A stretch of DNA of 45,436 nucleotides from Clostridium frigidicarnis (GCF_900111985.1 NZ_FOKI01000029.1:1-45436); one strand, 5' to 3'. Shown: positions 17,709 through 26,669, counted from the stretch's first letter. Translations and numbers: made by a program. The notes: generated by a model not told the origin, from the letters alone.

Positions 17709-18011
17709 AAGTGACAAGTTGTAAGTTGCAAGTGGCAAGAGTTTAAGAAATTGACAATTGACGATTGGAATTTGACAATTTAAGGATAAATCTTCTAAGG
17801 AAGGTTTAAGTGAATTGAGAATTGGCGATTGAGAATGGACAATTCAAGAAAAAATCTTCTCATGAAGATTTAAAATTTTGAAAAAAATATATTTAAAGAA
17901 AATCTGTGATTTTTATCCTGAATTTTCAACTTTCCACTCTCAACAATAATCGTCAATTGTCAATTATCAATTGTCAATTAAAAAAAGGGCGCAGCCACTT
18001 TTGTTCTATAG
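17709..18011 (+). repeat. R1 repeat, copy C
   Basis: Modules in the same order and orientation: GTGACAAGTTGTAAGTTGCA, TTGACAATTGACGATTGG, AAGGATAAATCTTCTAAGGA, GAAAATCTGTGATTTT, AACAATAATCGTCAATTG, GGGCGCAGCCACTTTTGTTC. An internal partial duplication (GAGAATTGGCGATTGAGAAT near 17817) makes it the longest copy. Confidence 0.8.
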
Positions 18012-18021
18012 TGTAAAGATA

Positions 18022-18133
18022 CAAAATAGGAGGCCACTAAAAAGTTAATTTTTGAAAAACGCAACCAAACCATAGGGTTTACAAGGTGTAATTTCAGAAA
18101 AAATGATACTTTTTTAGTGGCCTTCAAAATAGG
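18022..18133. mobile_element. R3 MITE with 9-bp target duplication
   Basis: Element of 94 bp (18031-18124) with inverted ends GGCCACTAAAAAGT and ACTTTTTTAGTGGCC. It is flanked by identical 9-bp direct repeats CAAAATAGG (18022-18030 and 18125-18133), the mark of a transposition event. No coding capacity. The right duplication runs into the ribosome site of the next gene. Confidence 0.8.
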
Positions 18134-18144
18134 GAGAATGTTTT

Positions 18145-18786
18145 ATGGATAAAAATTTAGAATTTGTTGTAGATGAAAAAATAAAAAGAACAATATCAGC
18201 TTTAGAGCGTAACAACATGGAAGGATATTGTGTAAATAACAAGGAAGAATTAATAGAAAAAATAAAAGAAATATGTAAGGACGGGGAAATGGTATCTGTT
18301 GGTGGATCTATGTCCTTATTTGAATGTGGAGTTATAGATTTATTGAAAAGTGGAAAATATAATTTTTTAGATAGATATAAAGAAGGTTTAACTAAAGATG
18401 AAATGAAAGAAATATATAGAAAGAGTTTCTTTTGTGATACTTATTTTACAAGTTCAAATGCAGTAACTGAAGATGGAATGCTTTATAATGTAGATGGCAA
18501 CGGTAACAGGGTAGCTGCTATGCTCTATGGTCCAGACAAAGTTGTAGTTATAATTGGAATAAATAAAATAGTTAAAGATTTGGATAGTGCCATAGAAAGA
18601 ACTAAGACAGTAAGCGCACCTGCCAATTGTAGAAGACTAAATAGAAATACACCTTGTCATAAGATGGGTGAATGTATGAATTGTAATAGTAATGAGAGAA
18701 TATGTAATGAATATACACTTATAAAAAGGCAAGGAACTAAGGGCAGAATAAAGGTTATAATACTTAAAGAAGAATTAGGATATTAA
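18145..18786 (+). CDS. LUD-domain (lactate utilization-like) protein
   Basis: 213 residues of the LUD/DUF162 family (LutC/YkgG-like): VSVGGSMSLFECGVIDLL, FFCDTYFTSSNAVTEDGMLYNVDGNGNRVAAMLYGP, VVIIGINKIV and a Cys-rich tail (CHKMGECMNCNSNERIC). LUD proteins belong to lactate oxidation complexes in some bacteria, but clostridial stand-alone members are uncharacterised, and lutA/lutB partners are absent here. The C-terminal cysteines could bind a metal. ATG 18145 follows GGGAG, which sits at the edge of the R3 insertion. Confidence 0.82.
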   Translation: MDKNLEFVVDEKIKRTISALERNNMEGYCVNNKEELIEKIKEICKDGEMVSVGGSMSLFECGVIDLLKSGKYNFLDRYKEGLTKDEMKEIYRKSFFCDTYFTSSNAVTEDGMLYNVDGNGNRVAAMLYGPDKVVVIIGINKIVKDLDSAIERTKTVSAPANCRRLNRNTPCHKMGECMNCNSNERICNEYTLIKRQGTKGRIKVIILKEELGY

Positions 18787-18893
18787 TAAAGGTGAATAAT
18801 TATAAGAAAGATCACAAAAATATATATGTAAGCTATATACTTAAATAAAAGATACATATAGGAAAATAAAGAATAATAATCTATTTTATATTT

Positions 18894-18931
18894 AATCCTT
18901 GTCAGTATAATTATACAGACAAGGATTTTTT
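18894..18931 (+). terminator. Terminator after the LUD gene
   Basis: Ten-bp stem AATCCTTGTC/GACAAGGATT with a 14-base loop and a T-run. The sequence between the stop codon and this hairpin shows nothing else. Confidence 0.88.
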
Positions 18932-19038
18932 GTATAATATAGTTAGTTCAAAAATTTATTGTAAATTAAATTGAGGGAATATATATAATTCAATTTGGAT
19001 AAAAAAACTAATAAAAGGTAAAATAATAATGAAAAATG

Positions 19039-19068
19039 TTGACCTTTGAAAGATTTTAACAATACAAT
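19039..19068 (+). promoter_or_regulatory. Candidate yitT promoter
   Basis: TTGACC (19039-19044), an 18-bp spacer and TACAAT (19063-19068); TATAAT overlaps at 19068-19073 as an alternative -10. Confidence 0.5.
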
Positions 19069-19109
19069 ATAATTGGGCTGAAACATATGAAAAGAAAGGG
19101 GAGAATATT

Positions 19110-19958
19110 ATGTTTAATAAAATAAAAGATTATGTATTTATTATATTAGGGGTTTGGTGTGTTGCAGCAGGAATATACTTTTTTATGATGCCTAATAACA
19201 TAGCTGGTGGAGGAATAAGTGGATTATCTATAATTTTAAATCACTATGTTCCTGTAATTCCAGTTGGGGGAGCAATGTTTGTAATAGATGCCGTACTTTT
19301 TGTAGTTGCATTTATAGTTATAGGTCCAAGTTTTGGTGGGAAAACTATTTTTTCAAGTTTATTATTGTCATCAACTACATTTTTACTTGGAGAGATAGTT
19401 CCATTAAAAGGTTCATTAACTGGGGATATGTTTATGGAAATGCTAATAGGAGTAATGTTATCAGCTGTTGGAATGGCCATTATATTTAATTTTAATGCAT
19501 CAACTGGGGGAACTGATATAATTGCAAAAATACTTAACAAGTATTTTAATATAAATATGGGTAAAGGTGTTTTAATGGTAGATTTAGTTGTTGTTATTCT
19601 AGCATTAATTGCCTTTGGATTAAAATCAGGATTATATGCATTATTTACAGTAGTGTTAAATGGTATTGTTATAGATAGAGCTATTGAAGGTATAAATGCA
19701 CTTAAGGAAGTTAGAGTGATAAGCGATAAGTTACCAGAAATAGAGAAGTTTATTTTAGATGAACTTGAAAGAGGTGCTACAATATATCATGGAACAGGCT
19801 CATATAGTAGAAATAATGTAGATATATTAAGTACAGTTGTTGATAGGAAAGAGTTTATAAGAATAAAAAATCATATAAAAAAAATAGATCCAGATGCGTT
19901 TGTTTGTGTAAATGATGTGTTTGAAACTTTAGGAGAAGGATTTAAGAAAATAGTTTAG
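19110..19958 (+). CDS. YitT family membrane protein (DUF161/DUF2179)
   Basis: 282 residues. About five to six hydrophobic helices with the YitT signatures MMPNNIAGGGISGLSIIL and NASTGGTDIIAKILNKYF, then a soluble C-terminal DUF2179 domain (RGATIYHGTGSYSRNNVDILSTVVDRKEF). Function unknown; the C-terminal domain resembles small-molecule or nucleotide sensing modules. ATG 19110 follows AAAGGGGAG. Its stop codon touches an R2 element that provides the terminator. Confidence 0.92.
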   Translation: MFNKIKDYVFIILGVWCVAAGIYFFMMPNNIAGGGISGLSIILNHYVPVIPVGGAMFVIDAVLFVVAFIVIGPSFGGKTIFSSLLLSSTTFLLGEIVPLKGSLTGDMFMEMLIGVMLSAVGMAIIFNFNASTGGTDIIAKILNKYFNINMGKGVLMVDLVVVILALIAFGLKSGLYALFTVVLNGIVIDRAIEGINALKEVRVISDKLPEIEKFILDELERGATIYHGTGSYSRNNVDILSTVVDRKEFIRIKNHIKKIDPDAFVCVNDVFETLGEGFKKIV

Positions 19959-20028
19959 GAACGTGAAAGGAAATAACAAGTCAAATATACTAGCATACTG
20001 ACTTGTTATTTTTTTGAATGTGCCTTAA
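19956..20028. mobile_element. R2 element, palindromic copy acting as terminator
   Basis: Read on the minus strand it begins TTAAGGCACATTCAAAAAAA.. like the left end at 7417, so orientation is reversed. Its centre is a perfect 13-bp stem AAATAACAAGTCA/TGACTTGTTATTT (19971-19983/19999-20011) followed by six more T residues: a good intrinsic terminator for yitT. Confidence 0.7.
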
Positions 20029-20034
20029 ACTACA

Positions 20035-20075
20035 AAAACTGATATTATGCAAATCTAGCATAATATCAGTTTTTT
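20035..20075 (+). terminator. Second terminator-like hairpin
   Basis: Sixteen-bp perfect stem AAAACTGATATTATGC/GCATAATATCAGTTTT with a seven-base loop and T tail; A-rich on the other side, so it could also stop metQ transcription from the minus strand. The stretch 20076-20223 shows nothing else clear. Confidence 0.8.
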
Positions 20076-20223
20076 GTTTATGAATATAAAATTATAGGAT
20101 TTTTTAAGGCTAAAAGAGTGAAAATATCTAAGGTTAAAAATGGCGTATCTAGTTTGGTATAAACAAATAGTTTTATTTAATAACTACAAAACTAGCGTTG
20201 AACCTAAGAATTCATTGATGGAA

Positions 20224-21030
20224 CTAAAATGCAGGAAGAATACTTCCATTATATTTATCTTCAAGAAATTTCGTTACTTTATCGGAATTAAGAGATTCAG
20301 ATAAGGTTTTTATTGCTGGAGAGTCTTTATCTGATTTTCTAACGGCTAATATATTAGCATAAGGGGAATCTTTACTTTCAAGCAATAATGCATCCTTTGA
20401 AGGATTAAAATTAGCTTGTATTGCAAAGTTTGTATTTATAACAGCAGCATCAACATCTTGTATAGTTCTTGGTAGTTGAGCAGCATCTATTTCAGATATA
20501 GATAAATTTTTTGGATTCTCTGTTATATCACGTACAGTTATTAAATCACCAGAATTTAATTTTATAAGACCATTTTCTTCAAGAAGTCTTAAAGCTCTAG
20601 CTTCATTAGTTGGATCATTAGGAACTGCTATTTTTGCTCCATCTTTAAGATCTTTAAAATCTTTTAATGTTGCAGAGTATAAACCAAGAGGTTCTAGGTG
20701 GACTTTTACTGTGTAATCTAAATCATAACCTCTATTTTTAACTTCTTCATCTAAAAATGGGATATGCTGAAAGAAATTTGCATTGATTTCTTTGTCAGCT
20801 AAGGCAGAATTTAAAACTTTATAATCAGAGAACTCTATAATTTGTAGTTCATAGCCTTTTTCAGATAAATCATCTTTAATGCATTCTAATATTTCTTTAT
20901 GTGGAACAGGAGTAGCACCAACTTTAATAACTTTTTTATCCTCAGAATTATTAGATGAAGAGGATGTGCCACATGCAACCAACGATAGGGTAACTATAGA
21001 TGTTAAAAGTAATGCAAAAAATTTTTTCAT
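20224..21030 (-). CDS. metQ: Methionine ABC transporter substrate-binding lipoprotein MetQ
   Basis: 268 residues. Lipoprotein signal MKKFFALLLTSIVTLSLVAC with lipobox cysteine at 20, then a NlpA-family domain: KVGATPVPHKEILE, ANFFQHIPFLDEE, DYTVKVHLEPLGLYS, IAVPNDPTNEARALRLLEENGLI, AQLPRTIQDVDAAVINTNFA. It delivers methionine (D/L) to MetNI at the membrane. The frame extends to a TTG at 21045, but that overlaps the ribosome site; ATG 21030 follows GGAGG. Last gene of metNIQ. Confidence 0.95.
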   Translation of the reverse strand: MKKFFALLLTSIVTLSLVACGTSSSSNNSEDKKVIKVGATPVPHKEILECIKDDLSEKGYELQIIEFSDYKVLNSALADKEINANFFQHIPFLDEEVKNRGYDLDYTVKVHLEPLGLYSATLKDFKDLKDGAKIAVPNDPTNEARALRLLEENGLIKLNSGDLITVRDITENPKNLSISEIDAAQLPRTIQDVDAAVINTNFAIQANFNPSKDALLLESKDSPYANILAVRKSDKDSPAIKTLSESLNSDKVTKFLEDKYNGSILPAF

Positions 21031-21052
21031 AATAAATGCCTCCAATATTTTT

Positions 21053-21712
21053 TTATTTGTTTACTAGCTTATAAACTAAATTTCCAATAGTTTGGAAAAC
21101 TTGAACAACAATAATTAATACAATAACTGTGTATATTAATATATCTGTTTGGAATCTGTAATAACCATATTGTAAAGCTAAATCCCCAAGTCCTTTTCCA
21201 CCAATAACACCAGCCATAGCGGAATATCCAACTATGCTTATAACAGTTAATGTTATTCCAAGAATAATGGATGGAAGAGCTTCTTTAAACATAATTCTAA
21301 ATATTATCTGAAAATCACTACATCCAAAGGATTTAGCTGCATCAATAACACCTTTATCAATGTCTAACAAGGCTGTTTCTATAACTCTAGCAGTAAATGG
21401 AGCGGCACCAATACTTAAAGGAATTATAGCTGCAGTTGGACCTATAGTTGTGCCTATTAGTAATCTTGTTAAAGGCAGCAATGCAACTAAAAGTATAATA
21501 AAAGGAAAAGAACGTAAAGTGTTTACTATAAAATCTAAGGTTGAATATATAAACTTATTTGGTCTTAAACCATCAGATGATGTAACAACCAATACTATTG
21601 CAGGGATTACTCCAAGTAATATTGAGTAAATAGTTGATTGGATAACCATATTTAAGGTGTTTAAAAGTTCAGGATATATAAGATTTTGAAATGCTGTGAA
21701 GAAGTTTATCAT
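21053..21712 (-). CDS. metI: Methionine ABC transporter permease MetI
   Basis: 219 residues, about five transmembrane helices, binding-protein-dependent permease fold. Motifs: LVVTSSDGLRP, RSFPFIILLVALLPLTRLLIGTTIGP, and the EAA-like loop ALLDIDKGVIDAAKSFGCS. ATG 21712 begins two bases after the metN stop, behind GGGAGG; the longer ATG at 21730 lies inside metN and has no site. Confidence 0.95.
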   Translation of the reverse strand: MINFFTAFQNLIYPELLNTLNMVIQSTIYSILLGVIPAIVLVVTSSDGLRPNKFIYSTLDFIVNTLRSFPFIILLVALLPLTRLLIGTTIGPTAAIIPLSIGAAPFTARVIETALLDIDKGVIDAAKSFGCSDFQIIFRIMFKEALPSIILGITLTVISIVGYSAMAGVIGGKGLGDLALQYGYYRFQTDILIYTVIVLIIVVQVFQTIGNLVYKLVNK

Positions 21713-21714
21713 CT

Positions 21715-22671
21715 TTATAGTACCTCCCATTGAATATTTGAAGAATTAAGGTATTCTGTTACCAAATGGCTATGTTCTGATGGAAAATTTATTGTTAATG
21801 TACCGAGTAACTTATCTCTAAAGTTCTCTAATTTTCCTCCTACTATTGAAAAATCAATATCTAGTTTTCTAGCCATAGATGTTATAACAGATGACTTACT
21901 TATATTACCTGGGAAAAATACTTTAATGGTAACACCATCTAAAGAAACATCATAGTTTTCACCAAGAAAATCATTAAGATCTTTATTTGGTTTTAAAAAC
22001 AAATCATCAACATAACCGCTATATAAAAAGTTTCCGTTTTCCATTAAGGATACTTTGTTACAAATTTCCTTAACAACTTCCATTTGGTGAGTAACTATTA
22101 CTATTGTTATACCAAGTTCCTTATTTATTTTCTTTAATAGGTTAAGAATGTCTTTAGTTGTTTTAGGATCAAGGGCAGAAGTTGCTTCATCACACAAAAG
22201 AATTTTTGGATCCAACGTTAGCGCTCTGGCTATGGCAACTCGTTGTTTTTGACCACCACTAAGGCTTTTAGGTTTTACATTGGCTTTATCTTCAAGACCA
22301 ATTATCTTTAATAATGAGCAGACTTTTTCATCTATATAGGATTTATCATATCCCCATATTTTTAATGGTAAGGCGATATTGTTATATACGGTATCTCTAG
22401 ATAAAAGGTTAAAATTTTGAAAAATCATACCTAAATCTTTTCTAAGAACTCTTATTTCATTATTTGTAAGAGATGAGAGTTCCTTTCCCATAACATTAAT
22501 TGTGCCTTTTTCAAAACTCTCTAAATGATTTATACACCTTAGTAGTGTTGATTTTCCGGCACCGCTGTGACCTATTATTCCATAAATATCATTTTCTTTT
22601 ATTTCAAGATTGATATCTTTTAATATTTCGGTATTATTAAAGCTCTTATATAAATTTTTTATCTTTATCAA
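21715..22671 (-). CDS. metN: Methionine ABC transporter ATPase MetN
   Basis: 318 residues. Walker A GHSGAGKSTLL, Q-loop MIFQNFNLL, signature LSGGQKQRVAIARAL, Walker B KILLCDEATSALD, H-loop VTHQMEV, and a C-terminal NIL domain (after about 240) that senses methionine. The true start is TTG 22671 (MIKIKNLYKSF) with AAGGAGGT eight bases upstream; the longer frame to 22752 would run back into the leader. It is controlled by the SAM riboswitch upstream. Confidence 0.95.
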   Translation of the reverse strand: MIKIKNLYKSFNNTEILKDINLEIKENDIYGIIGHSGAGKSTLLRCINHLESFEKGTINVMGKELSSLTNNEIRVLRKDLGMIFQNFNLLSRDTVYNNIALPLKIWGYDKSYIDEKVCSLLKIIGLEDKANVKPKSLSGGQKQRVAIARALTLDPKILLCDEATSALDPKTTKDILNLLKKINKELGITIVIVTHQMEVVKEICNKVSLMENGNFLYSGYVDDLFLKPNKDLNDFLGENYDVSLDGVTIKVFFPGNISKSSVITSMARKLDIDFSIVGGKLENFRDKLLGTLTINFPSEHSHLVTEYLNSSNIQWEVL

Positions 22672-22772
22672 TGATAGTACCTCCTTGAATATTAATACAT
22701 AAATGTAATAAATTTGATTTAAATATTTAAAAAAATTAAAGCATATGTACAATAATTAAAAACATATACAAA

Positions 22773-22927
22773 TAAAAAAACACTAGAGAAGAAACTCTAG
22801 TGTTGAAAACACGTCTATTCTCTCATCTTTCAGGTAAAAAACCTGCAGGATTTAGCACCGACGTATAAAAACATACCGGTTGCTGGGTTTCATAGGGCCA
22901 GTCCCTCCACCGCTCTTAATAAGAACT
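22773..22927 (-). promoter_or_regulatory. SAM-I (S-box) riboswitch with terminator
   Basis: Read on the minus strand: AAGAGCGGTGGAGGGACTGG, CCCTATGAAACCCAGCAACC, GGTGCTAAATCCTGCAGG and GAAAGATGAGAGAATA, the near-invariant S-box blocks. It ends in a terminator: CACTAGAG/CTCTAGTG stem (22795-22802 and 22781-22788) and a T7 run (22774-22780). SAM binding should end transcription before metNIQ. Confidence 0.97.
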
Positions 22928-22931
22928 AATT

Positions 22932-22967
22932 ATTAAATTAAATAAATTATATTTTATTTAATTTAAT
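22932..22967. repeat. Perfect palindrome over the met promoter
   Basis: Fifteen-bp arms (22932-22946 and 22953-22967), loop TTATAT. It covers the -10 and nearly all of the spacer. It could be an operator or an AT-rich coincidence. Sequence 22980-23260 shows nothing recognisable. Confidence 0.55.
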
Positions 22968-22974
22968 ATGTCAA
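22946..22974 (-). promoter_or_regulatory. metNIQ promoter (consensus)
   Basis: On the minus strand: TTGACA (22974-22969), a 17-bp spacer and TATAAT (22951-22946), a perfect consensus. The start is expected near 22939, just upstream of the riboswitch. Confidence 0.88.
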
Positions 22975-23268
22975 CATAAATTTTAAATAAAAAAATGATT
23001 TATTTAATTTTGAATTTATTATTATAAGGGACTAACCCCCATGAAACATGCATTCTTATATTAAAAATTTTATCTCAAAATAAAAGTATAAATGATATAT
23101 GGTAGATAAAGTTACAGTTAAAAAATAAGGAAAAATGAACTTATATATGGTTCAATAAAGTTTGGTTATTTAGAATAAGTGCTGTTCATATATTACGACA
23201 ATATGAATGTAGTTTTATTAATGAAACATATATAATTTCAAAAGGACAGAAATTTTTTAGTAAAACAC

Positions 23269-23319
23269 ACTAAAAAGGTATAGTTTCCTATTGATTAATT
23301 CAGACCTTTTTAGTATGAT
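23269..23319 (+). promoter_or_regulatory. suf promoter with an inverted repeat
   Basis: TTGATT (23291-23296), 17-bp spacer, TATGAT (23314-23319). An 11-bp perfect inverted repeat ACTAAAAAGGT/ACCTTTTTAGT (23269-23279/23304-23314) brackets the -35 and ends at the -10, as expected of a repressor site. It does not match the IscR consensus well. Confidence 0.5.
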
Positions 23320-23375
23320 ATAAATATGAATCCAGAGTGAAATAATCGGAATTAATTTTTAAGGAGTGAAAAACT

Positions 23376-24113
23376 ATGTCACAAGAACTTTTAAATATAG
23401 AAAATTTACACACTAAAGTTGAAGATAAAGAAATCCTAAAAGGATTAAATTTAAATATAAAAAAAGGTGAAATACATGTAATTATGGGACCAAATGGAGC
23501 TGGGAAGTCTACTTTGGCAAATACTTTAATGAGTCATCCAAAATATTTTATAACAGAAGGTAATGTTAAGTTTGAAGGTGAAGTAATAAATGATTTAAAA
23601 GCAGACGAAAAAGCTAAGAGAGGAATTTTTTTATCGTTTCAATATCCAGAAGAAGTACCAGGTGTTACAGTGGAAAACTTTTTAAGAACAGCTAAAGGTG
23701 CTGTTACAGGAAAATATGTTGGAATGGTTAAGTTTAAAAAAACATTAAAAGATAATATGGAGATTTTAAAAATAAATGAAACTTATGCAAATAGATATCT
23801 GAATGTTGGATTTTCAGGTGGAGAAAAAAAGAAAAATGAGATTTTACAAATGGCTATTTTAGAGCCTAAGCTTTCTATATTAGATGAAACAGATTCAGGA
23901 TTAGATGTAGATGCAATAAGAGTTGTTTCAGAAGGGGTAAAAGTGTTATCTGACAAGGAAAAATCTATACTTATAATTACTCATCATAATAAGATACTAG
24001 AATATTTAAAACCAGATTATGTTCATATACTTGTTGATGGAAAGATAGTAAAAACAGGTGGGATAGAACTTGCGTCAGAAATTGAGGAAAATGGTTTTGA
24101 AAGTTTTAAATAA
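23376..24113 (+). CDS. sufC: Fe-S cluster assembly ATPase SufC
   Basis: 245-residue ABC-type ATPase: Walker A GPNGAGKSTL at about 37, FLSFQYPEEVPGVT, the variant signature FSGGEKKKNEILQMAILEPKL, Walker B LSILDETDSGLDVDA and ITHHNKI. It drives conformational change in the SufBCD scaffold. First gene of sufCBDSU; AAGGAGTG before ATG 23376. Confidence 0.97.
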   Translation: MSQELLNIENLHTKVEDKEILKGLNLNIKKGEIHVIMGPNGAGKSTLANTLMSHPKYFITEGNVKFEGEVINDLKADEKAKRGIFLSFQYPEEVPGVTVENFLRTAKGAVTGKYVGMVKFKKTLKDNMEILKINETYANRYLNVGFSGGEKKKNEILQMAILEPKLSILDETDSGLDVDAIRVVSEGVKVLSDKEKSILIITHHNKILEYLKPDYVHILVDGKIVKTGGIELASEIEENGFESFK

Positions 24114-24140
24114 TTATGATGAATAAGGTGGTGAAGATGA

Positions 24141-25550
24141 ATGGAAGAAAGAAATAGAACCCAAGTTGATGATGTTGAAAGAGGAATATACGACATAAAA
24201 AATAAGTTTAATTATAAATATAAAGTTGATAATGGTTTAACTGAAGATATTATAAAGAACATATCAAAAGAAAAAAATGAGCCACAGTGGATGCTAGATT
24301 TTAGACTAGAATGTTTACAGATATATAATGCTATGGATTTACCACCCTGGGGACCAGATATAACTGAATTAGACATAAACAATATAATAACATATATAAA
24401 ACCGAACACTGAAATGAAGGGAAATTGGAGTGATGTACCTGATGATATAAAGAAAACATTTGATTTATTAGGTATACCAGAAGCAGAAAAACAATCTCTT
24501 GCAGGAGTAGGTGCTCAATATGATTCAGAGGTTGTTTATCATAGTATAAAAGATGAACTTGTTAAGCAAGGGGTGGTTTATACGGATATGGAAACAGCCA
24601 TTAAAGAGTATGAAGATATAGTAAAAGAATATTTTATGCAGTGTGTATATCCATCAGATCATAAATTTGCTGCACTTCATGGAGCGGTCTGGTCGGGAGG
24701 CTCCTTTGTATATGTTCCAGAGGGAGTTCAAGTTGATATACCACTTCAATCATATTTTAGATTGAATGCACCAGGAGCAGGGCAATTTGAGCATACATTA
24801 ATAATTGTTGAAAAGGGAGCAAAATTACATTTTATAGAAGGATGTTCAGCTCCAAAATATTCAGTAAACAATTTACATGCTGGATGTGTAGAGCTATTTG
24901 TTAAAGAAGATGCAACTTTAAGGTATAGCACAATAGAAAATTGGTCCAAAAATATGTTTAACTTAAATACAAAGAGAGCTATAGTAGATAAAAATGGAAC
25001 CATAGAATGGGTATCGGGATCATTTGGATCTAAGGTTTCAATGCTTTATCCAATGAGTATATTAAGAGGAGAAAGAGCAAAATGTGAATTTACAGGAGTG
25101 ACATTTGCAGGGAATGGTCAAAACTTAGATACAGGAGCACAAGTTATGCATTTAGCTCCGTATACATCATCAAATATTAATTCCAAGTCAATATCTAAAA
25201 GTGGTGGGGTTGCTATATATAGAGGTGTTGTAAACATAGGAGATAATGCTCACCATAGTAAGTCAACAATTTCTTGTGAATCATTAATGCTTGATGATAA
25301 ATCTAAATCTGACACAATTCCAACAATAATAGTAAATAACGATGAAGTAGACTTAGGACATGAAGCTAAAATAGGAAGAATAAGTGATGATACTATATTT
25401 TATTTAATGAGTAGAGGAATAAGTGAGAAAGAAGCAAAGGCAATGATTGTTAGAGGATTTGTAGAACCTATAGCTAAGGAACTTCCTCTTGAGTATGCTG
25501 TTGAAATGAATAACTTAATTAATATAGAACTAGAAGGAACTATAGGTTAG
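24141..25550 (+). CDS. sufB: Fe-S cluster scaffold protein SufB
   Basis: 469 residues with the beta-helix core: SDHKFAALHGAVWSGGSFVYVPEGV, ENWSKNMFNLNTKRAIV, GSKVSMLYPMSILRGE, and C-terminal EAKIGRISDDTIFYLMSRGISEKEAKAMIVRGF. Scaffold on which new clusters form together with SufC and SufD. ATG 24141 follows AAGGTGGTG; an ATG four bases earlier hits a stop. Confidence 0.97.
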   Translation: MEERNRTQVDDVERGIYDIKNKFNYKYKVDNGLTEDIIKNISKEKNEPQWMLDFRLECLQIYNAMDLPPWGPDITELDINNIITYIKPNTEMKGNWSDVPDDIKKTFDLLGIPEAEKQSLAGVGAQYDSEVVYHSIKDELVKQGVVYTDMETAIKEYEDIVKEYFMQCVYPSDHKFAALHGAVWSGGSFVYVPEGVQVDIPLQSYFRLNAPGAGQFEHTLIIVEKGAKLHFIEGCSAPKYSVNNLHAGCVELFVKEDATLRYSTIENWSKNMFNLNTKRAIVDKNGTIEWVSGSFGSKVSMLYPMSILRGERAKCEFTGVTFAGNGQNLDTGAQVMHLAPYTSSNINSKSISKSGGVAIYRGVVNIGDNAHHSKSTISCESLMLDDKSKSDTIPTIIVNNDEVDLGHEAKIGRISDDTIFYLMSRGISEKEAKAMIVRGFVEPIAKELPLEYAVEMNNLINIELEGTIG

Positions 25551-25562
25551 GGAGGGGAAAAT

Positions 25563-26669
25563 ATGAATAGTAATTTTAAAAATATAAATAAAATACCAGT
25601 ATTAACTTATAGATGGTTAAATGTGAATGATGTTTCCATTTATGGTTACTCCCTTCCACAAATAAGTGAATTTAATAATCAAATTGTAGATGGAGTTTTC
25701 CAGGGAAATATTGAAGTTATAAATGATAAAAAAATGAATTTATCACAATATGATTTAGATGAGAATTTAGAGTTTGGTGTATCTAAGGAATTAGTTAATC
25801 TTGCTGAAAATGAAAAAAATATATTAATGTTAATTAAAACAAAGAAGAATGAAGAAGTTAAGGATATTATAAAAATTAAATATGGATTTAATGAAAAAAA
25901 TAATACCTTAGTTGATTACAATATTATAGATGCTAATGAGAATAGTAAAGTAACAATTATATTAGATTATTTTAGTGGAGATAATAGTGAGGGATTTCAT
26001 AACGGACTAACAAAAATTTTTGCTAGAAAGAATTCCATAGTAGATGTTGTCACAATTCAAAGACTAAATAATAAGGTATACAATTTTAATAGTACGGTAG
26101 CAAATATAGAAAAAGATGCAAAAGTTAATTTTATTAATGTTGAGCTTGGTGGTAAATATACAGTAACTAATTATAAATCAAATTTAGTTGAAGATAATAG
26201 TAATGCTGACTTAAGTTCAATTTATGTAGGAGATAAGGATAGAACTATAGATATAAATTATCTTACAGTTCATAATGCAAAAAGAACTGAAAGTAAAATG
26301 ACTGTAAAGGGAGTATTAAAAGATACATCTAAAAAAACATTTAGAGGTACTATAGATTTTAAAAAGGGATCAAGTAAATCAAGAGGAGAAGAAGAGGAAT
26401 TTGTAATACTTCTTGATAAAACAGTTAAATCAAATGCAGTTCCTTTACTTTTATGTGAGGAAGATGATGTAATTGGATCACATGCAGCTAGTTCAGGGAA
26501 AATAGATGAAAACAAACTCTTTTATTTAATGAGTAGAGGATTTAGTGAGAAAGAAGCAAAAAAACTAATAATTGAAGCATCTTTTAATCCTATATTAGAT
26601 AAAATAAATGATGAAGAAATAAAAGCTTCTATAAGGGAAGATATACAAAGGAGGCTTTTAAATGATTAA
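25563..26669 (+). CDS. sufD: Fe-S cluster assembly protein SufD
   Basis: 368 residues, divergent paralogue of SufB. The N-terminus is poorly conserved; the C-terminal half has KKTFRGTIDFKKGSSKSRGEEEE, NAVPLLLCEEDDVIGSHAASSGKIDENKLFYLMSRGFSEKEAKKLI. Its position between sufB and sufS supports the call. The stop overlaps sufS by eight bases, indicating coupling. Confidence 0.93.
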   Translation: MNSNFKNINKIPVLTYRWLNVNDVSIYGYSLPQISEFNNQIVDGVFQGNIEVINDKKMNLSQYDLDENLEFGVSKELVNLAENEKNILMLIKTKKNEEVKDIIKIKYGFNEKNNTLVDYNIIDANENSKVTIILDYFSGDNSEGFHNGLTKIFARKNSIVDVVTIQRLNNKVYNFNSTVANIEKDAKVNFINVELGGKYTVTNYKSNLVEDNSNADLSSIYVGDKDRTIDINYLTVHNAKRTESKMTVKGVLKDTSKKTFRGTIDFKKGSSKSRGEEEEFVILLDKTVKSNAVPLLLCEEDDVIGSHAASSGKIDENKLFYLMSRGFSEKEAKKLIIEASFNPILDKINDEEIKASIREDIQRRLLND

